This document shows positions 33,447 through 41,428 of a stretch of 47,233 nt of DNA, piece after piece. The translations under genes were made by a program, and so were the position numbers. The DNA comes from Hydrogenobacter sp. Lineage in GTDB: Bacteria; Aquificota; Aquificia; Aquificales; Aquificaceae. The stretch's first letter is position 1. Each line of letters starts with the position of its first letter. The DNA lies in contig JBEULM010000004.1 in assembly GCA_041287335.1 (NCBI GenBank), positions 1-47,233 on the forward strand, read 5' to 3'. The notes under the pieces were generated by a model that saw only the letters and a program-made list of their open reading frames with translations, searched no databases and was not told where the DNA came from.

Positions 33447-33715
33447 CAGAGTACGAGAAAATACCTGTTCTTAAAAAAGGTGTAATTTTGAAGGAGGTTG
33501 CAAATAGGAAGCTCCTTCTTATACCTGAAGGATATATAGAACTGGATGATGTATCTTGGGATATACTTAGAAGATGTGATGGGGTTAAAAAGTTAGGCGA
33601 TATTCTTGAAGAGCTAAAAAATTCTTACGTAGGCGATCCTAAGAGTATTGAGGAAGATACTATACAGCTCCTTATGGAGCTTAAGAACGATCGTCTTCTG
33701 GACTTTATTCCTTGA
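33443..33715 (+). CDS. pqqD: PqqD-type peptide chaperone (RiPP recognition element)
   Basis: 90 residues, the size of stand-alone PqqD. The fold is winged-helix: RKLLLIPEGYIELDDVSWDILRRCDGVKKLGDILEEL matches the PqqD block llPEG-x-v-L-N-x-t-a-x-x-I-L-x-l-cDG. PqqD binds the precursor peptide PqqA and presents it to PqqE. Its place is unusual: coupled to rpmI by ATGA, facing the rest of the cluster. The last 11 bp overlap the convergent MFS gene. A PqqD-like protein serving another radical SAM enzyme is possible, but pqqA and pqqE lie 3-5 kb away. Confidence 0.85.
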   Translation: MTEYEKIPVLKKGVILKEVANRKLLLIPEGYIELDDVSWDILRRCDGVKKLGDILEELKNSYVGDPKSIEEDTIQLLMELKNDRLLDFIP

Positions 33716-34859
33716 TAAAAAGCGCGAGAATTATAAATACGAGAAGTACACAAAGGAGTGCTACCCACACATTAAGGTACTTATCCAGCAACGCTCCAAG
33801 CATAAAACTTAAAGGTTGAGAACCTATGAAGATAGATGTGTAAAGACTCAATATCTTTCCTTTCATCTGCATTGGAGAAGATACTTGTACCTGAGCATTT
33901 GCACATGTGTAAAACATGGACAAGCCAAAACCATTTAGGAAAGTGGCTAAACCAAGTAAAGGGTAAAAGTGAGTGGATGCAAACCATAGAGAAATTCCAA
34001 AAGCGTATAAAAGTATCCCCAATCTTATGAGGGTATAAATTTTCAGATCTTTCAGAACCAGTAGTGATAAAGAACCGAGTACGGAGCCAACACCTGCCAG
34101 AGAAGTTAAGTAACCATAAGTGTGTGGTGGTAGATTCAAAATTTTATATGTGTACTCAGGTAGCAGTACGTAAAAAAACCATCCAAATAAACCTACTATC
34201 AGTGCGAGTGCAAAAATGTTCCTCAGATCCCCGTTTTGTATAAGGAAAATTGCTGTGTAGAGAGCGCTGTATGTGGAGGGAGTATTACTTCTAAGCACGT
34301 ATTTTTTTAAAAAACTCAGAAGGAATACGTTCACAATTAAAAGTATTGCTGACAGTAAAAAACCTAATTCTACACTGGAAAAGGTTACCACTGCACCAAA
34401 CAGAAAAGGACCAAGAAATCTTGAGAAATTAACTATAGTTGAGTAAAAGGATATGGCATTCTTAAGCTTATCCTTATCGTTTACAAGGTGCGCCATAATG
34501 GTTTGCCTCAGCGGGATATCAAGCATCTTCATTATTCCCATAGGTATTACCACGCAAAGTATATTGAACAGTACACTTTCTGTATCATCTTTCGTGATAA
34601 GGTAAAGAACAAGAGATAAAATCATCAACGTAAATTGTGTGAATATGAGCATCCTGTATTTATCAAGCCTGTCTATGAGTGTGCCACCCAAAAAGGGTAA
34701 GAATATAAGGGGTGCGTATTGTAAAAACTGTACCACGCCTACCTTCAGAGTGGATTCAGCTTTTGAGTATACGTAAAAGTTGAGGGCTGTATTCTGTAAC
34801 CAGTTACTCGTTTGATATAAGGATAGGCTTATAAAAAAAAGCGTAACAGCCCTATGCAT
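33705..34859 (-). CDS. Major facilitator superfamily transporter
   Basis: 384 residues with about 12 hydrophobic helices and the loop-2/3 motif LGGTLIDRLDKYRML typical of MFS_3 (EntS-like) exporters. MHRAVTLFFISLSLYQTSNW starts the first helix. It begins 1 bp after the pqqB stop in the same direction and is the last gene of the pqq set, so it could export PQQ or another product of the cluster. The substrate is inferred from position only. Confidence 0.8.
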   Translation of the reverse strand: MHRAVTLFFISLSLYQTSNWLQNTALNFYVYSKAESTLKVGVVQFLQYAPLIFLPFLGGTLIDRLDKYRMLIFTQFTLMILSLVLYLITKDDTESVLFNILCVVIPMGIMKMLDIPLRQTIMAHLVNDKDKLKNAISFYSTIVNFSRFLGPFLFGAVVTFSSVELGFLLSAILLIVNVFLLSFLKKYVLRSNTPSTYSALYTAIFLIQNGDLRNIFALALIVGLFGWFFYVLLPEYTYKILNLPPHTYGYLTSLAGVGSVLGSLSLLVLKDLKIYTLIRLGILLYAFGISLWFASTHFYPLLGLATFLNGFGLSMFYTCANAQVQVSSPMQMKGKILSLYTSIFIGSQPLSFMLGALLDKYLNVWVALLCVLLVFIILALFIKE

Positions 34860-34860
34860 A

Positions 34861-35754
34861 TTAGATGAAAAGCTCCATACCGTCGTAAGCTACAATTACA
34901 CCTGAACTCAAAACTCGCATGTACTCTCGAGAGGCAGGATCGTTGAGTGGATTCGTATTGTTTATATGCGTGTATATCTTGTATCTCGCTTTGCATTCTT
35001 TCAAGATATCAAGACTATCCACTACCGTTATATGCCCTATCTCTTTGGCTCTTTTCCCTTTGGGATCGTATTTTAGGAGTTCTTCTTCCTCCCAAAAAGT
35101 TCCGTCAAATATAACACAATCGCTTTTATCCATAAACCTTTTAAGTTCTTCAGTTATGATTCTCACAACCGGAGCGTAAAGCACGCTTTTCCCTTCATTA
35201 GACTTTATGAGAAGTGCCACCGTTGTACCTTCTTCTTCTTGCCAGTGGTATGTAGGAGGCTTGCCCGGTACGGAAAGGGGAAACACTTCTAAACCTAATT
35301 CTTTCCCTTGCATATCCTTTAAACGATTCCAAACGTTCAGTTCCAAAGTGTACCATTTTACCTTTATTATGCTGTTTGCTTTGAAGTAGTCATTTATAAG
35401 TGTCTGCGTGGTTTTCGTTGAATAAAGTGTAAGATAAGCATCCATATGGGTGGTAGGTCCTCTGAAAGTGAACATACCCAGCATGTGATTTATATCCGTA
35501 TGGGTAAGTATGAGGGATCTCAGGGAAGTCCCTCTCACATTACTCGGACTAAACACGCCGTACTTTGCGATCAGTGAACCTATAACAGGGGGTGCATCTA
35601 CGAGTATCCAACTATCACTATCTACTGATATGGCTATACAAGATTCTTCCCTTCTTGGAATACTTTCCCTTCTTGCTTTATTACAGTATGGGCAATTGCA
35701 GTTCCATTGGGGAAGTCCGCCACCACCTGCAGTGCCTAAGAACAAAATCCTCAT
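34861..35754 (-). CDS. pqqB: PqqB, metallo-beta-lactamase-fold hydroxylase of PQQ synthesis
   Basis: 297 residues. RILFLGTAGGGGLPQWNCNCPYCNKAR contains the structural-zinc cysteines of PqqB (C-x-C-x2-C). Active-site iron ligands are visible as LTHTDINHMLG (His, Asp, His) and IYTHINNTNPL (His). The family hydroxylates the cross-linked Glu-Tyr-derived intermediate. Shorter forms of other MBL-fold proteins are excluded by the WNCNCPYC block and the HINNTNP end. It lies 17 bp downstream of pqqC1. Confidence 0.92.
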   Translation of the reverse strand: MRILFLGTAGGGGLPQWNCNCPYCNKARRESIPRREESCIAISVDSDSWILVDAPPVIGSLIAKYGVFSPSNVRGTSLRSLILTHTDINHMLGMFTFRGPTTHMDAYLTLYSTKTTQTLINDYFKANSIIKVKWYTLELNVWNRLKDMQGKELGLEVFPLSVPGKPPTYHWQEEEGTTVALLIKSNEGKSVLYAPVVRIITEELKRFMDKSDCVIFDGTFWEEEELLKYDPKGKRAKEIGHITVVDSLDILKECKARYKIYTHINNTNPLNDPASREYMRVLSSGVIVAYDGMELFI

Positions 35755-35771
35755 GTTTCCCCCAAGAAATT

Positions 35772-36482
35772 TTAGTCATACGGTGTTTTACCATCATTTT
35801 TTAAAACATACTCATAATAAATGGCATCAAGTAAAGACCACAAAAGATCAAGCTTAAAAGATAGTGCCTTTATGCATTCTCTTCGAGCTTCCAATGTATT
35901 GGCATACTTTCTCAGTATGTCCAATGTGCCAGAAAGGTCCTCCCTAATTCCCTTTTCCGACAATCTCCACTCAAAATACTCAAAACCTTCGGATCTTATC
36001 CAAGGATATTTGTCTTTAAGAGCCACTATCCTTTCCTCTATAGCCTGAGGGGCAAAAAGTTCGGTAAGTGTAGTCGCAACGCCAAATATCCAGCTCCTAC
36101 TTTTGCATAAGTTAAGATAAGTATCTACAGCGAACTTCACGGAGGGTAGGACATACCCTTGCGTGATCTGCTCCCTTTCCAAACCCATTGCCTCTCCGAG
36201 CCTTATCCACATTTCAATACCCCAACTGTCATGATTGATTATTCTTTTTATCCACACTCGTCTTACCTCAATGAAGGGGCAGTTGGAGATGATCGCGGCA
36301 TCCTTCATAGGAAGTATTCTCTGGTAGTAAAACCTGTTTATCACCCAAGCTCTTATCTGACCGGGTGTTAGCTTCCCTTCTATCATAAGCTTGTGAAAAG
36401 GATGATTGGTGTGATACTTATCTTTACCTAACTCCCTTAAAGTGTTTACAAATTCCTCAAAAGGTACCTCTAACTCAACCAT
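35772..36482 (-). CDS. pqqC: PqqC homologue, copy 1 (pyrroloquinoline-quinone synthase family)
   Basis: 236 residues (family about 250). Against Klebsiella PqqC as I remember it, His24 (YHTNHP), Arg50 and Gln54 (NRFYYQ), His84 (INHD), Tyr128, Glu147 (LTELFAP), Arg157, Tyr175/Arg179 (YFEWRL) and Lys214 (FKLDLLW) are kept. His154 is replaced: APQAIEER has Ile where PqqC has His. The loop after His84 (HDSWGIEMW) is shortened and lacks the HDG glycine. Residues near 22-84 are coded by DNA almost identical to copy 2. It overlaps pqqE by 13 bp. It could be the true oxidase, a subunit of a mixed dimer, or a diverged relative. Confidence 0.85.
   Translation of the reverse strand: MVELEVPFEEFVNTLRELGKDKYHTNHPFHKLMIEGKLTPGQIRAWVINRFYYQRILPMKDAAIISNCPFIEVRRVWIKRIINHDSWGIEMWIRLGEAMGLEREQITQGYVLPSVKFAVDTYLNLCKSRSWIFGVATTLTELFAPQAIEERIVALKDKYPWIRSEGFEYFEWRLSEKGIREDLSGTLDILRKYANTLEARRECIKALSFKLDLLWSLLDAIYYEYVLKNDGKTPYD
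36229..36417. repeat. 189-bp near-identical block shared by the two pqqC copies (copy 1)
   Basis: Bases 36229-36417 match 38011-38199 at a constant offset of 1782 bp with one mismatch (T at 36318, C at 38100). A further 22 bp (36442-36463 and 38224-38245) also match. Outside these blocks the genes are strongly diverged. The pattern points to recent gene conversion. Confidence 0.95.
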
Positions 36483-37567
36483 TTGACCGTACCTCTCCTT
36501 AGCGGTGACACATCATACTTTTTTGCGTCCTCTATAAGCCTATCTACCAGATATCTGTAAGGTGAAAGTTCGCAGCTCGGATCAGTGGCATCAGCCACAT
36601 TCGTTAATAGGTAAGCAAAACACCTGCACCCACCAAAATCCTTCTCTTTATTTGGACACGTTTTGCAAGGTTCTTTCATCCACTCAAACCCCCTAAAGGC
36701 GTTAAAAGATTCCGAGTTATACCATATATCCCGTAGATCTTTTTCCTTCACATTTTCAAAGGTCAAAGTTTTTATAACCTTTGCACCATGACATGGGAGT
36801 ACTTCTCCGATAGGATTCACAACTATATATTTGTTTCCCCATCCGTAAGTGCAGGGTCTTGGTCTTCCTTCGTATATATCAAGGGCAACCATGGTTATAC
36901 TCATTTGTCCCTTGAGTTTTTCTTTATACTCTTGAGCAACTTTATAAGCTCTCTCAACACTTTCCTTATTTGGTATTAATGAAAGTCTGTTTTTCCAATC
37001 CCATCCTCCGAATTGTAACATAGCTATCTCAAATCTTGGCACTCCTAAATCATAAACGAATTGGATAATATTCTCTATGTGGTCAATATTCCATTTGTGA
37101 AGAACTATATTCATAGTCAAGAATACACCAGTTTCCTTAAGCCAGGATAATACCTTTAGCTTCTTTTCATACGTATGTGACTCTCCTATGAGGTCATTTA
37201 GTTCTTTTGTATGAGCTTGGAAGCTTACCTGTATGTGATCCACCCCTTTTTCTATAAGCTTTTCCCAATATTCTCTGTCATAAAGGGTAATATTCGTTAT
37301 TAGGTTGACGTAAGTCCCACATTTCTTTGCCTCCTCCACTATGTCCGGTAAATCCGGTCTTATTGTAGGCTCCCCACCGGTTATATGAATATGAATTACA
37401 CCCAGATCAGATGCTTTTCTGATGACCTTTCTCCATTCGTCCGTGGTGAGTTCTTTTTGGATAGGATACTCGCTAAGGTCCTGTGGATTATAACAGTACC
37501 AGCAATGCATATTACATCTGTATGTAAGTTCAGCTACAAGTACCTCAGGTTCTTTTACCTCATTCAT
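36470..37567 (-). CDS. pqqE: PqqE, radical SAM enzyme cross-linking PqqA
   Basis: 365 residues. The radical SAM cluster is CNMHCWYCYNP (Cys at about 18, 22 and 25); the SAM-binding loop is TGGEPTIRPD. The SPASM region supplies cysteines for two auxiliary clusters: RPCTYGWGN, LPCHGAKV, EPCKTCPNKEKDFGGCRCF and DPSCELSPYR. It joins Glu and Tyr of PqqA by a C-C bond. It overlaps pqqC2 (8 bp) and pqqC1 (13 bp), and is the only pqq gene between the two pqqC copies. Confidence 0.95.
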   Translation of the reverse strand: MNEVKEPEVLVAELTYRCNMHCWYCYNPQDLSEYPIQKELTTDEWRKVIRKASDLGVIHIHITGGEPTIRPDLPDIVEEAKKCGTYVNLITNITLYDREYWEKLIEKGVDHIQVSFQAHTKELNDLIGESHTYEKKLKVLSWLKETGVFLTMNIVLHKWNIDHIENIIQFVYDLGVPRFEIAMLQFGGWDWKNRLSLIPNKESVERAYKVAQEYKEKLKGQMSITMVALDIYEGRPRPCTYGWGNKYIVVNPIGEVLPCHGAKVIKTLTFENVKEKDLRDIWYNSESFNAFRGFEWMKEPCKTCPNKEKDFGGCRCFAYLLTNVADATDPSCELSPYRYLVDRLIEDAKKYDVSPLRRGTVKWLS

Positions 37568-38261
37568 AATCTTTCCTCCCCCTCACTATATATTCCATAT
37601 AAAGCGCATCAAGTATGTTCCAAAGTACGGTTGTTTTAAAAATGAGGGCTTTCAAACATCTTTCCCTATCTTCATCCGTCTTTATATAATCCCTGAGTAT
37701 ATTAAGAGCCATACGGCTATCCTCAGGTCCTTCTATCAGCCTCCATTGAAAGTACTCAAAACCCTCTGGTTTTATCCAAGGATAATACCTTTTCATATAC
37801 TCAAGCCTATCTCTGTGCGCGTCAGGTGCAACAAGAGTTGTAAGGGAAGAAGCTACACCTTCAAGCCAAGAGCTGTTTTTACAAAACTCCAGATAAGCAT
37901 CGCAGGCGAGTTTTACACCGGGTAATACATTTCCAGCAAAAAGGTCTTCACGTGTTAGACCTACAGCTTCACCCAAACGCAGCCATTTTTCAAGCCCCCC
38001 ATTTTCACCATCATGATTGATTATTCTTTTTATCCACACTCGTCTTACCTCAATGAAGGGGCAGTTGGAGATGATCGCGGCATCCTTCATAGGAAGTATC
38101 CTCTGGTAGTAAAACCTGTTTATCACCCAAGCTCTTATCTGACCGGGTGTTAGCTTCCCTTCTATCATAAGCTTGTGAAAAGGATGATTGGTGTGATACC
38201 TCTTAGCCCCCTCAACCTTCAGCGTGTTTACAAATTCCTCAAAAGCATCAACTGAAGACAC
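37560..38261 (-). CDS. pqqC: PqqC homologue, copy 2
   Basis: 233 residues from the GTG at 38261, with AGGAGG 7 nt upstream. Kept relative to remembered Klebsiella numbering: His24, Arg50, Gln54, His84 with an intact HDG-x-x-GG loop (HDGENGGLEKW), Tyr128, His154 (APDAHRDR), Arg157, Tyr175/Arg179 and Lys214. Lost: Glu147, as LTTLVAP replaces LTELFAP. It thus has the opposite gap to copy 1. It is the first large gene after pqqA, the usual order for a catalytic component. Function as the ring-closing oxidase, alone or with copy 1, is not decided by sight. Confidence 0.85.
   Translation of the reverse strand: MSSVDAFEEFVNTLKVEGAKRYHTNHPFHKLMIEGKLTPGQIRAWVINRFYYQRILPMKDAAIISNCPFIEVRRVWIKRIINHDGENGGLEKWLRLGEAVGLTREDLFAGNVLPGVKLACDAYLEFCKNSSWLEGVASSLTTLVAPDAHRDRLEYMKRYYPWIKPEGFEYFQWRLIEGPEDSRMALNILRDYIKTDEDRERCLKALIFKTTVLWNILDALYMEYIVRGRKDYE
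38011..38199. repeat. 189-bp near-identical block shared by the two pqqC copies (copy 2)
   Basis: Partner of 36229-36417, 188 of 189 bases identical. It encodes the segment from YHTNHPFHK to IINHD, including active-site residues His24, Arg50, Gln54 and His84 of the PqqC family. Confidence 0.95.
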
Positions 38262-38290
38262 AGCACACCTCCTGCCTGCTTAATAAACCC

Positions 38291-38312
38291 GCATACCCAT
38301 AAGAGGGTATGC
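38291..38312 (-). terminator. Hairpin between pqqA and pqqC2 (attenuator or mRNA-stabilising)
   Basis: GCATACCC (38291-38298) and GGGTATGC (38305-38312) form a perfect 8-bp stem with a 6-nt loop, 19 bp after the pqqA stop. On the minus strand GGGTTTATTAAG follows, a weak T-run. In known pqq operons pqqA mRNA is made in excess over the downstream genes; this hairpin would have that effect. Confidence 0.6.
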
Positions 38313-38331
38313 AGGCAAAAGGAGATTTCAG

Positions 38332-38415
38332 TTATACTTTGACCATAGAGTAAGCGCTGTACTCGGATCCAACGCTTACCTTCTTGAGGGTGGGCTTGCG
38401 CCACTCTCTCCTCAT
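38332..38415 (-). CDS. pqqA: PqqA precursor peptide
   Basis: 27 residues: MRREWRKPTLKKVSV then GSEYSAYSMVKV. It has the size (22-29) and basic, Trp/Lys-Pro-containing leader of PqqA. The conserved core Glu-x3-Tyr is Glu18-Tyr19-Ser20-Ala21-Tyr22, so Glu18 and Tyr22 would be cross-linked by PqqE and become the PQQ skeleton. A near-perfect Shine-Dalgarno, AAGGAGGTGA, ends 5 nt before the ATG, fitting high expression. First gene of the minus-strand pqq operon, 70 bp before pqqC2. A second Tyr next to Glu18 is unusual. No dedicated protease gene (pqqF/G type) is in the window. Confidence 0.85.
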   Translation of the reverse strand: MRREWRKPTLKKVSVGSEYSAYSMVKV

Positions 38416-38453
38416 GGCTATCACCTCCTTTTACAAGTATTTGTTATTAATAA

Positions 38454-38494
38454 CTATTATTATTAAATATTGAATTGTCAAGTGATTTAGATCA
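38454..38494 (-). promoter_or_regulatory. Proximal pqqA promoter with FNR/CRP-like site
   Basis: On the minus strand TTGACA (38481-38476), 16-bp spacer, TAATAG (38459-38454). One base upstream of the -35 lies the palindrome TGATTTAGATCA (38483-38494; TGAT-N4-ATCA, the core of FNR/CRP sites). Its centre is near -43, the place from which such regulators activate. Confidence 0.6.
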
Positions 38495-38523
38495 TTAACA
38501 TTCCTCAACATCTTTAGGAAGAA

Positions 38524-38552
38524 ATTATAATGCTTAAAAGCTGAAGTGTCAA
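38524..38552 (-). promoter_or_regulatory. Distal consensus sigma-70 promoter of the pqq operon
   Basis: On the minus strand TTGACA (38552-38547), 17-bp spacer, TATAAT (38529-38524), both perfect. It lies about 110 nt upstream of the pqqA start. With the proximal promoter it makes a tandem pair: one constitutive-looking, one probably regulated. Confidence 0.75.
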
Positions 38553-38595
38553 GTTAATTTCTCCACTGAGAAAGACGGTAAGAAAGCAAGTGTAA

Positions 38596-39654
38596 TTAAA
38601 ATCCTATTCTTACTTTAAAAGGCTGACCGTAAGGAGGTTGGAAGTTAGACGCTTGCACCTGAACATTTCTGTATTTACCCTGAAGGCTTTGTGTAAGTGT
38701 AGGAAGAGAAAGTGTGTACCCCTCCGCAGTTATGCTTTGAGCATCATATTGTAAGCTAAGTATCTTAGTCTTCGGAGGTAGAAGCTGAACAAAATCAGCG
38801 AAGGTTTTTATAAAGCTTCTTTCTTTGAGAAGCTTTATCAGCGTCCTTTTTGTGTCAACCTCTTTAAGCTTTATGCTGTATCTGTCAGCCAAAGGTTGCA
38901 GTCTCGCTATCTCTTCGTTTACTCTATCCAATCTTCTCTTGAGATGATAATAGTCATAAGCCATAAGGCTTAAGCTCAAAAGAACTATTACAACTACCGT
39001 GCTTACAGGGTAAAGATATCTCCTTCCCAACTTTACACGAAATAGCTTACGCTTATCGTAAAAAGCAAGTTCTAAAGGTTCGTGTTTCAAAAGCACATCT
39101 AAGGTCAAACACGCAACACTGTATTCGCCGTCAAGGATGCGCAGTTCCTTCTCCTTTACTTCTTCCGATAATATACTGTCCGTAAGTTTACCATCTCTTA
39201 TGACCACTTTTTCGTAAAGTCCTTCACTCAACTTTCTGTAAAAGGATCCTTCTCCTAAACTTTTGTAGAGGATAGGCGATGGAACGAGGAACTTAAGATT
39301 GGGAAAGCTCAAGATTTCGTCATACAGGGACTGAGGTATGGCGAATATGAAACACTCAACCTCTTTACCTGAGGTATTTATAGGAAGGACAGTTACTTTC
39401 AGCGGAACTTTTAATGGAAAGATCTCCTCTATATTCAACATCACCGCTTCTTTGATATCGTCCAATGCCTCAATTGGAAAGGTGTACTTCCTGACCAGAA
39501 GTACGTCCCTGCCTACAGCTATACCCAAATCTTTACCTGAGGAGAACTCTTTTAATTCCTGAAGATTCTCAAGTTTGATGTTCCCATCACGCGAACATAC
39601 ATAAATTCCACTTTGGGTAAACTCTACACCTATAACCCCTTTTTTCAATCTCAT
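38596..39654 (-). CDS. GspL/PilN-like secretion or pilus assembly protein
   Basis: 352 residues. The cytoplasmic half (1 to about 205) looks like the actin-like domain of GspL/PilM ([37 protein letters not shown]). One membrane helix at about 217-236 ([17 protein letters not shown]) is followed by a coiled coil ([15 protein letters not shown]) and a PilN/GspL-type periplasmic domain ([22 protein letters not shown]). So it is bitopic, as GspL. No other secretin, ATPase or pilin gene is near. ATGA overlap with rpoD means it is translated with the primary sigma factor. Confidence 0.7.
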   Translation of the reverse strand: MRLKKGVIGVEFTQSGIYVCSRDGNIKLENLQELKEFSSGKDLGIAVGRDVLLVRKYTFPIEALDDIKEAVMLNIEEIFPLKVPLKVTVLPINTSGKEVECFIFAIPQSLYDEILSFPNLKFLVPSPILYKSLGEGSFYRKLSEGLYEKVVIRDGKLTDSILSEEVKEKELRILDGEYSVACLTLDVLLKHEPLELAFYDKRKLFRVKLGRRYLYPVSTVVVIVLLSLSLMAYDYYHLKRRLDRVNEEIARLQPLADRYSIKLKEVDTKRTLIKLLKERSFIKTFADFVQLLPPKTKILSLQYDAQSITAEGYTLSLPTLTQSLQGKYRNVQVQASNFQPPYGQPFKVRIGF

Positions 39655-41363
39655 ATCTCAAAATCTTTCAGATATTTGGCTCTCGCCGGGTGTCTAAGTT
39701 TTCTTATAGCTTTAGTCTCTATCTGTCTTATTCTCTCCCTTGTTACGTTAAACATTTTCCCTATCTGTTCCAATGTGTATTCTGTACCGTCAACCAGTCC
39801 GTACCTGTACATTAGAATCTCCTTTTCCTTTTCCCCTAACGTGCTAAGGACTTTTATAAGCTGTTCTCTGAGGAGTTTTCTTGAGACCTGCTCCTCAGGT
39901 GATAAGACGCTTTTGTCCTCTATGAAATCTTTAAGGTGGGTCTCTTCATCATCTCCTATAGGTGTCTCAAGGGATATGGGTTCCTGAGAAGTCCTCATGA
40001 CTTTCCTCGCTTTATCTACAGATATGCCCAGGTACTTGGCTATCTCTTCTGGGAATGGCTCACGTCCCAACTCTTGAAAGAGCTTTTTATGTGCTTTTGT
40101 TATATCGTTTATGGTTTCTATCATGTGAACAGGTATTCTTATGGTTCTTGCCTGATCTGCTATAGCCCTAGTTATAGCCTGCCTTATCCACCACGTTGCG
40201 TAAGTAGAGAATTTGTATCCTTTCCTGTAATCATACTTGTCTACAGCTTTCATAAGACCTATGTTACCTTCCTGTATGAGATCTAAAAAATGCAGACCCC
40301 TATTGACATACTTTTTGGCTATGGACACTACGAGCCTCAGGTTACACTTGACCATAACCTGCTTCGCCTTGGTTACCTTGGTTCTTCCCTCTTTTATGAT
40401 GTGCATTACCCTATCAAGTTCTTCTGGGAGTACTCCAAGCTCCTTTCTTAGCTCTTTTACTTCCTTTTCAAGTGTCAGATACTCGCTTCTGAGAACTTGA
40501 AATTTGGCAAATCCATAACCAGCCCTTTCAGCTCTAAGTTGCAGATCTTGCCTGTAGTCGTATAACTTTATAAGCTCTTCTACGTTTGGATATATACTTT
40601 CCAATCTCTTCTTCCTCGCTTCATACTCCTTTAGTCTCTTTGTGTACTTTTTGTAAAGTGCCAATAGTTCGTCGGCTATCTTTTCAAACTTGGAGTATTT
40701 TAACTTCATATCTTTTAATACCCTATTCATCTTTGCGTGTCTTATAAGATACTCTCTCTTGTATTCGGGTGTTCCATATCTTAGGTAAAGTTCCCTCCAA
40801 CTGAGAGCTTCTTTGTACGCTTTAGCGAGTTCAAGTCCTTTATCAATAAAGTATCTCTCAAGATGTTCATGGCTCTCTTCGTATTCTTCCACAGTTTTAC
40901 TCTCATCCATAGTATCCATAAGATCCGTAGCCTTTATCTTTCCGTTGCACACATTACCCCACTCTTTTAGAACCCTGTCAATTAGAAAGGAGGTTCTCAA
41001 AAGTCCCCGCCTCATGATCTTTCTTCCCATCTCTATCTGTTTTGCATACATGATCTCCTCCTCTCTCTTGAGGAGGGGGATCCTTCCCATTTCCCTAAGA
41101 TAAAGTTTCACTGGATCACCGTCCCTTGCAGTAAGAAGGAGGTTGTCTGTTGATACAGTAAATTCGTCGCTATGCTCTAACTCTTCTGTCAACTCCTCAT
41201 TCTCTACGATCCTTACGCCCCTTTCCTGAAGGAAGTCCATAATCTCCTCATAGGCTTCCGAATCAACAACCTCTTCTCCTAAGGTTTCATTGATCTCGTC
41301 ATAAGTCACGTATCCTTTTTCGCCAAGCTCCATGAGCTTTTTTATGTTTTCCTTACTCAGCAT
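39651..41363 (-). CDS. rpoD: Primary sigma factor RpoD
   Basis: 570 residues. Region 1.1 at the N-terminus ([22 protein letters not shown]), region 1.2 ([21 protein letters not shown]), 2.1-2.4 ([34 protein letters not shown] is the core, then [22 protein letters not shown]), region 3 ([19 protein letters not shown]) and 4.2 ([20 protein letters not shown]). GGAGGT precedes the ATG. A TTGCCA-N18-TATTAT promoter candidate lies in the 65-bp gap before it. Confidence 0.97.
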   Translation of the reverse strand: MLSKENIKKLMELGEKGYVTYDEINETLGEEVVDSEAYEEIMDFLQERGVRIVENEELTEELEHSDEFTVSTDNLLLTARDGDPVKLYLREMGRIPLLKREEEIMYAKQIEMGRKIMRRGLLRTSFLIDRVLKEWGNVCNGKIKATDLMDTMDESKTVEEYEESHEHLERYFIDKGLELAKAYKEALSWRELYLRYGTPEYKREYLIRHAKMNRVLKDMKLKYSKFEKIADELLALYKKYTKRLKEYEARKKRLESIYPNVEELIKLYDYRQDLQLRAERAGYGFAKFQVLRSEYLTLEKEVKELRKELGVLPEELDRVMHIIKEGRTKVTKAKQVMVKCNLRLVVSIAKKYVNRGLHFLDLIQEGNIGLMKAVDKYDYRKGYKFSTYATWWIRQAITRAIADQARTIRIPVHMIETINDITKAHKKLFQELGREPFPEEIAKYLGISVDKARKVMRTSQEPISLETPIGDDEETHLKDFIEDKSVLSPEEQVSRKLLREQLIKVLSTLGEKEKEILMYRYGLVDGTEYTLEQIGKMFNVTRERIRQIETKAIRKLRHPARAKYLKDFEI

Positions 41364-41387
41364 GCCTTACCTCCTTCATAAATTTTT

Positions 41388-41417
41388 ATAATATAGATTT
41401 CTTAAACCCTTTGGCAA
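41388..41417 (-). promoter_or_regulatory. Candidate rpoD promoter
   Basis: On the minus strand TTGCCA (41417-41412), 18-bp spacer, TATTAT (41393-41388), 25 nt before the rpoD start. Several overlapping AT-rich -10-like hexamers occur, so the exact box is uncertain. Confidence 0.4.
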
Positions 41418-41428
41418 TGACAGTAGGG

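Noticed and set aside
36229-38199. The 189-bp repeat as an insertion sequence or CRISPR-like repeat
   Set aside because: It is in frame within two homologous genes at the same codon positions and has no ends or target duplications.
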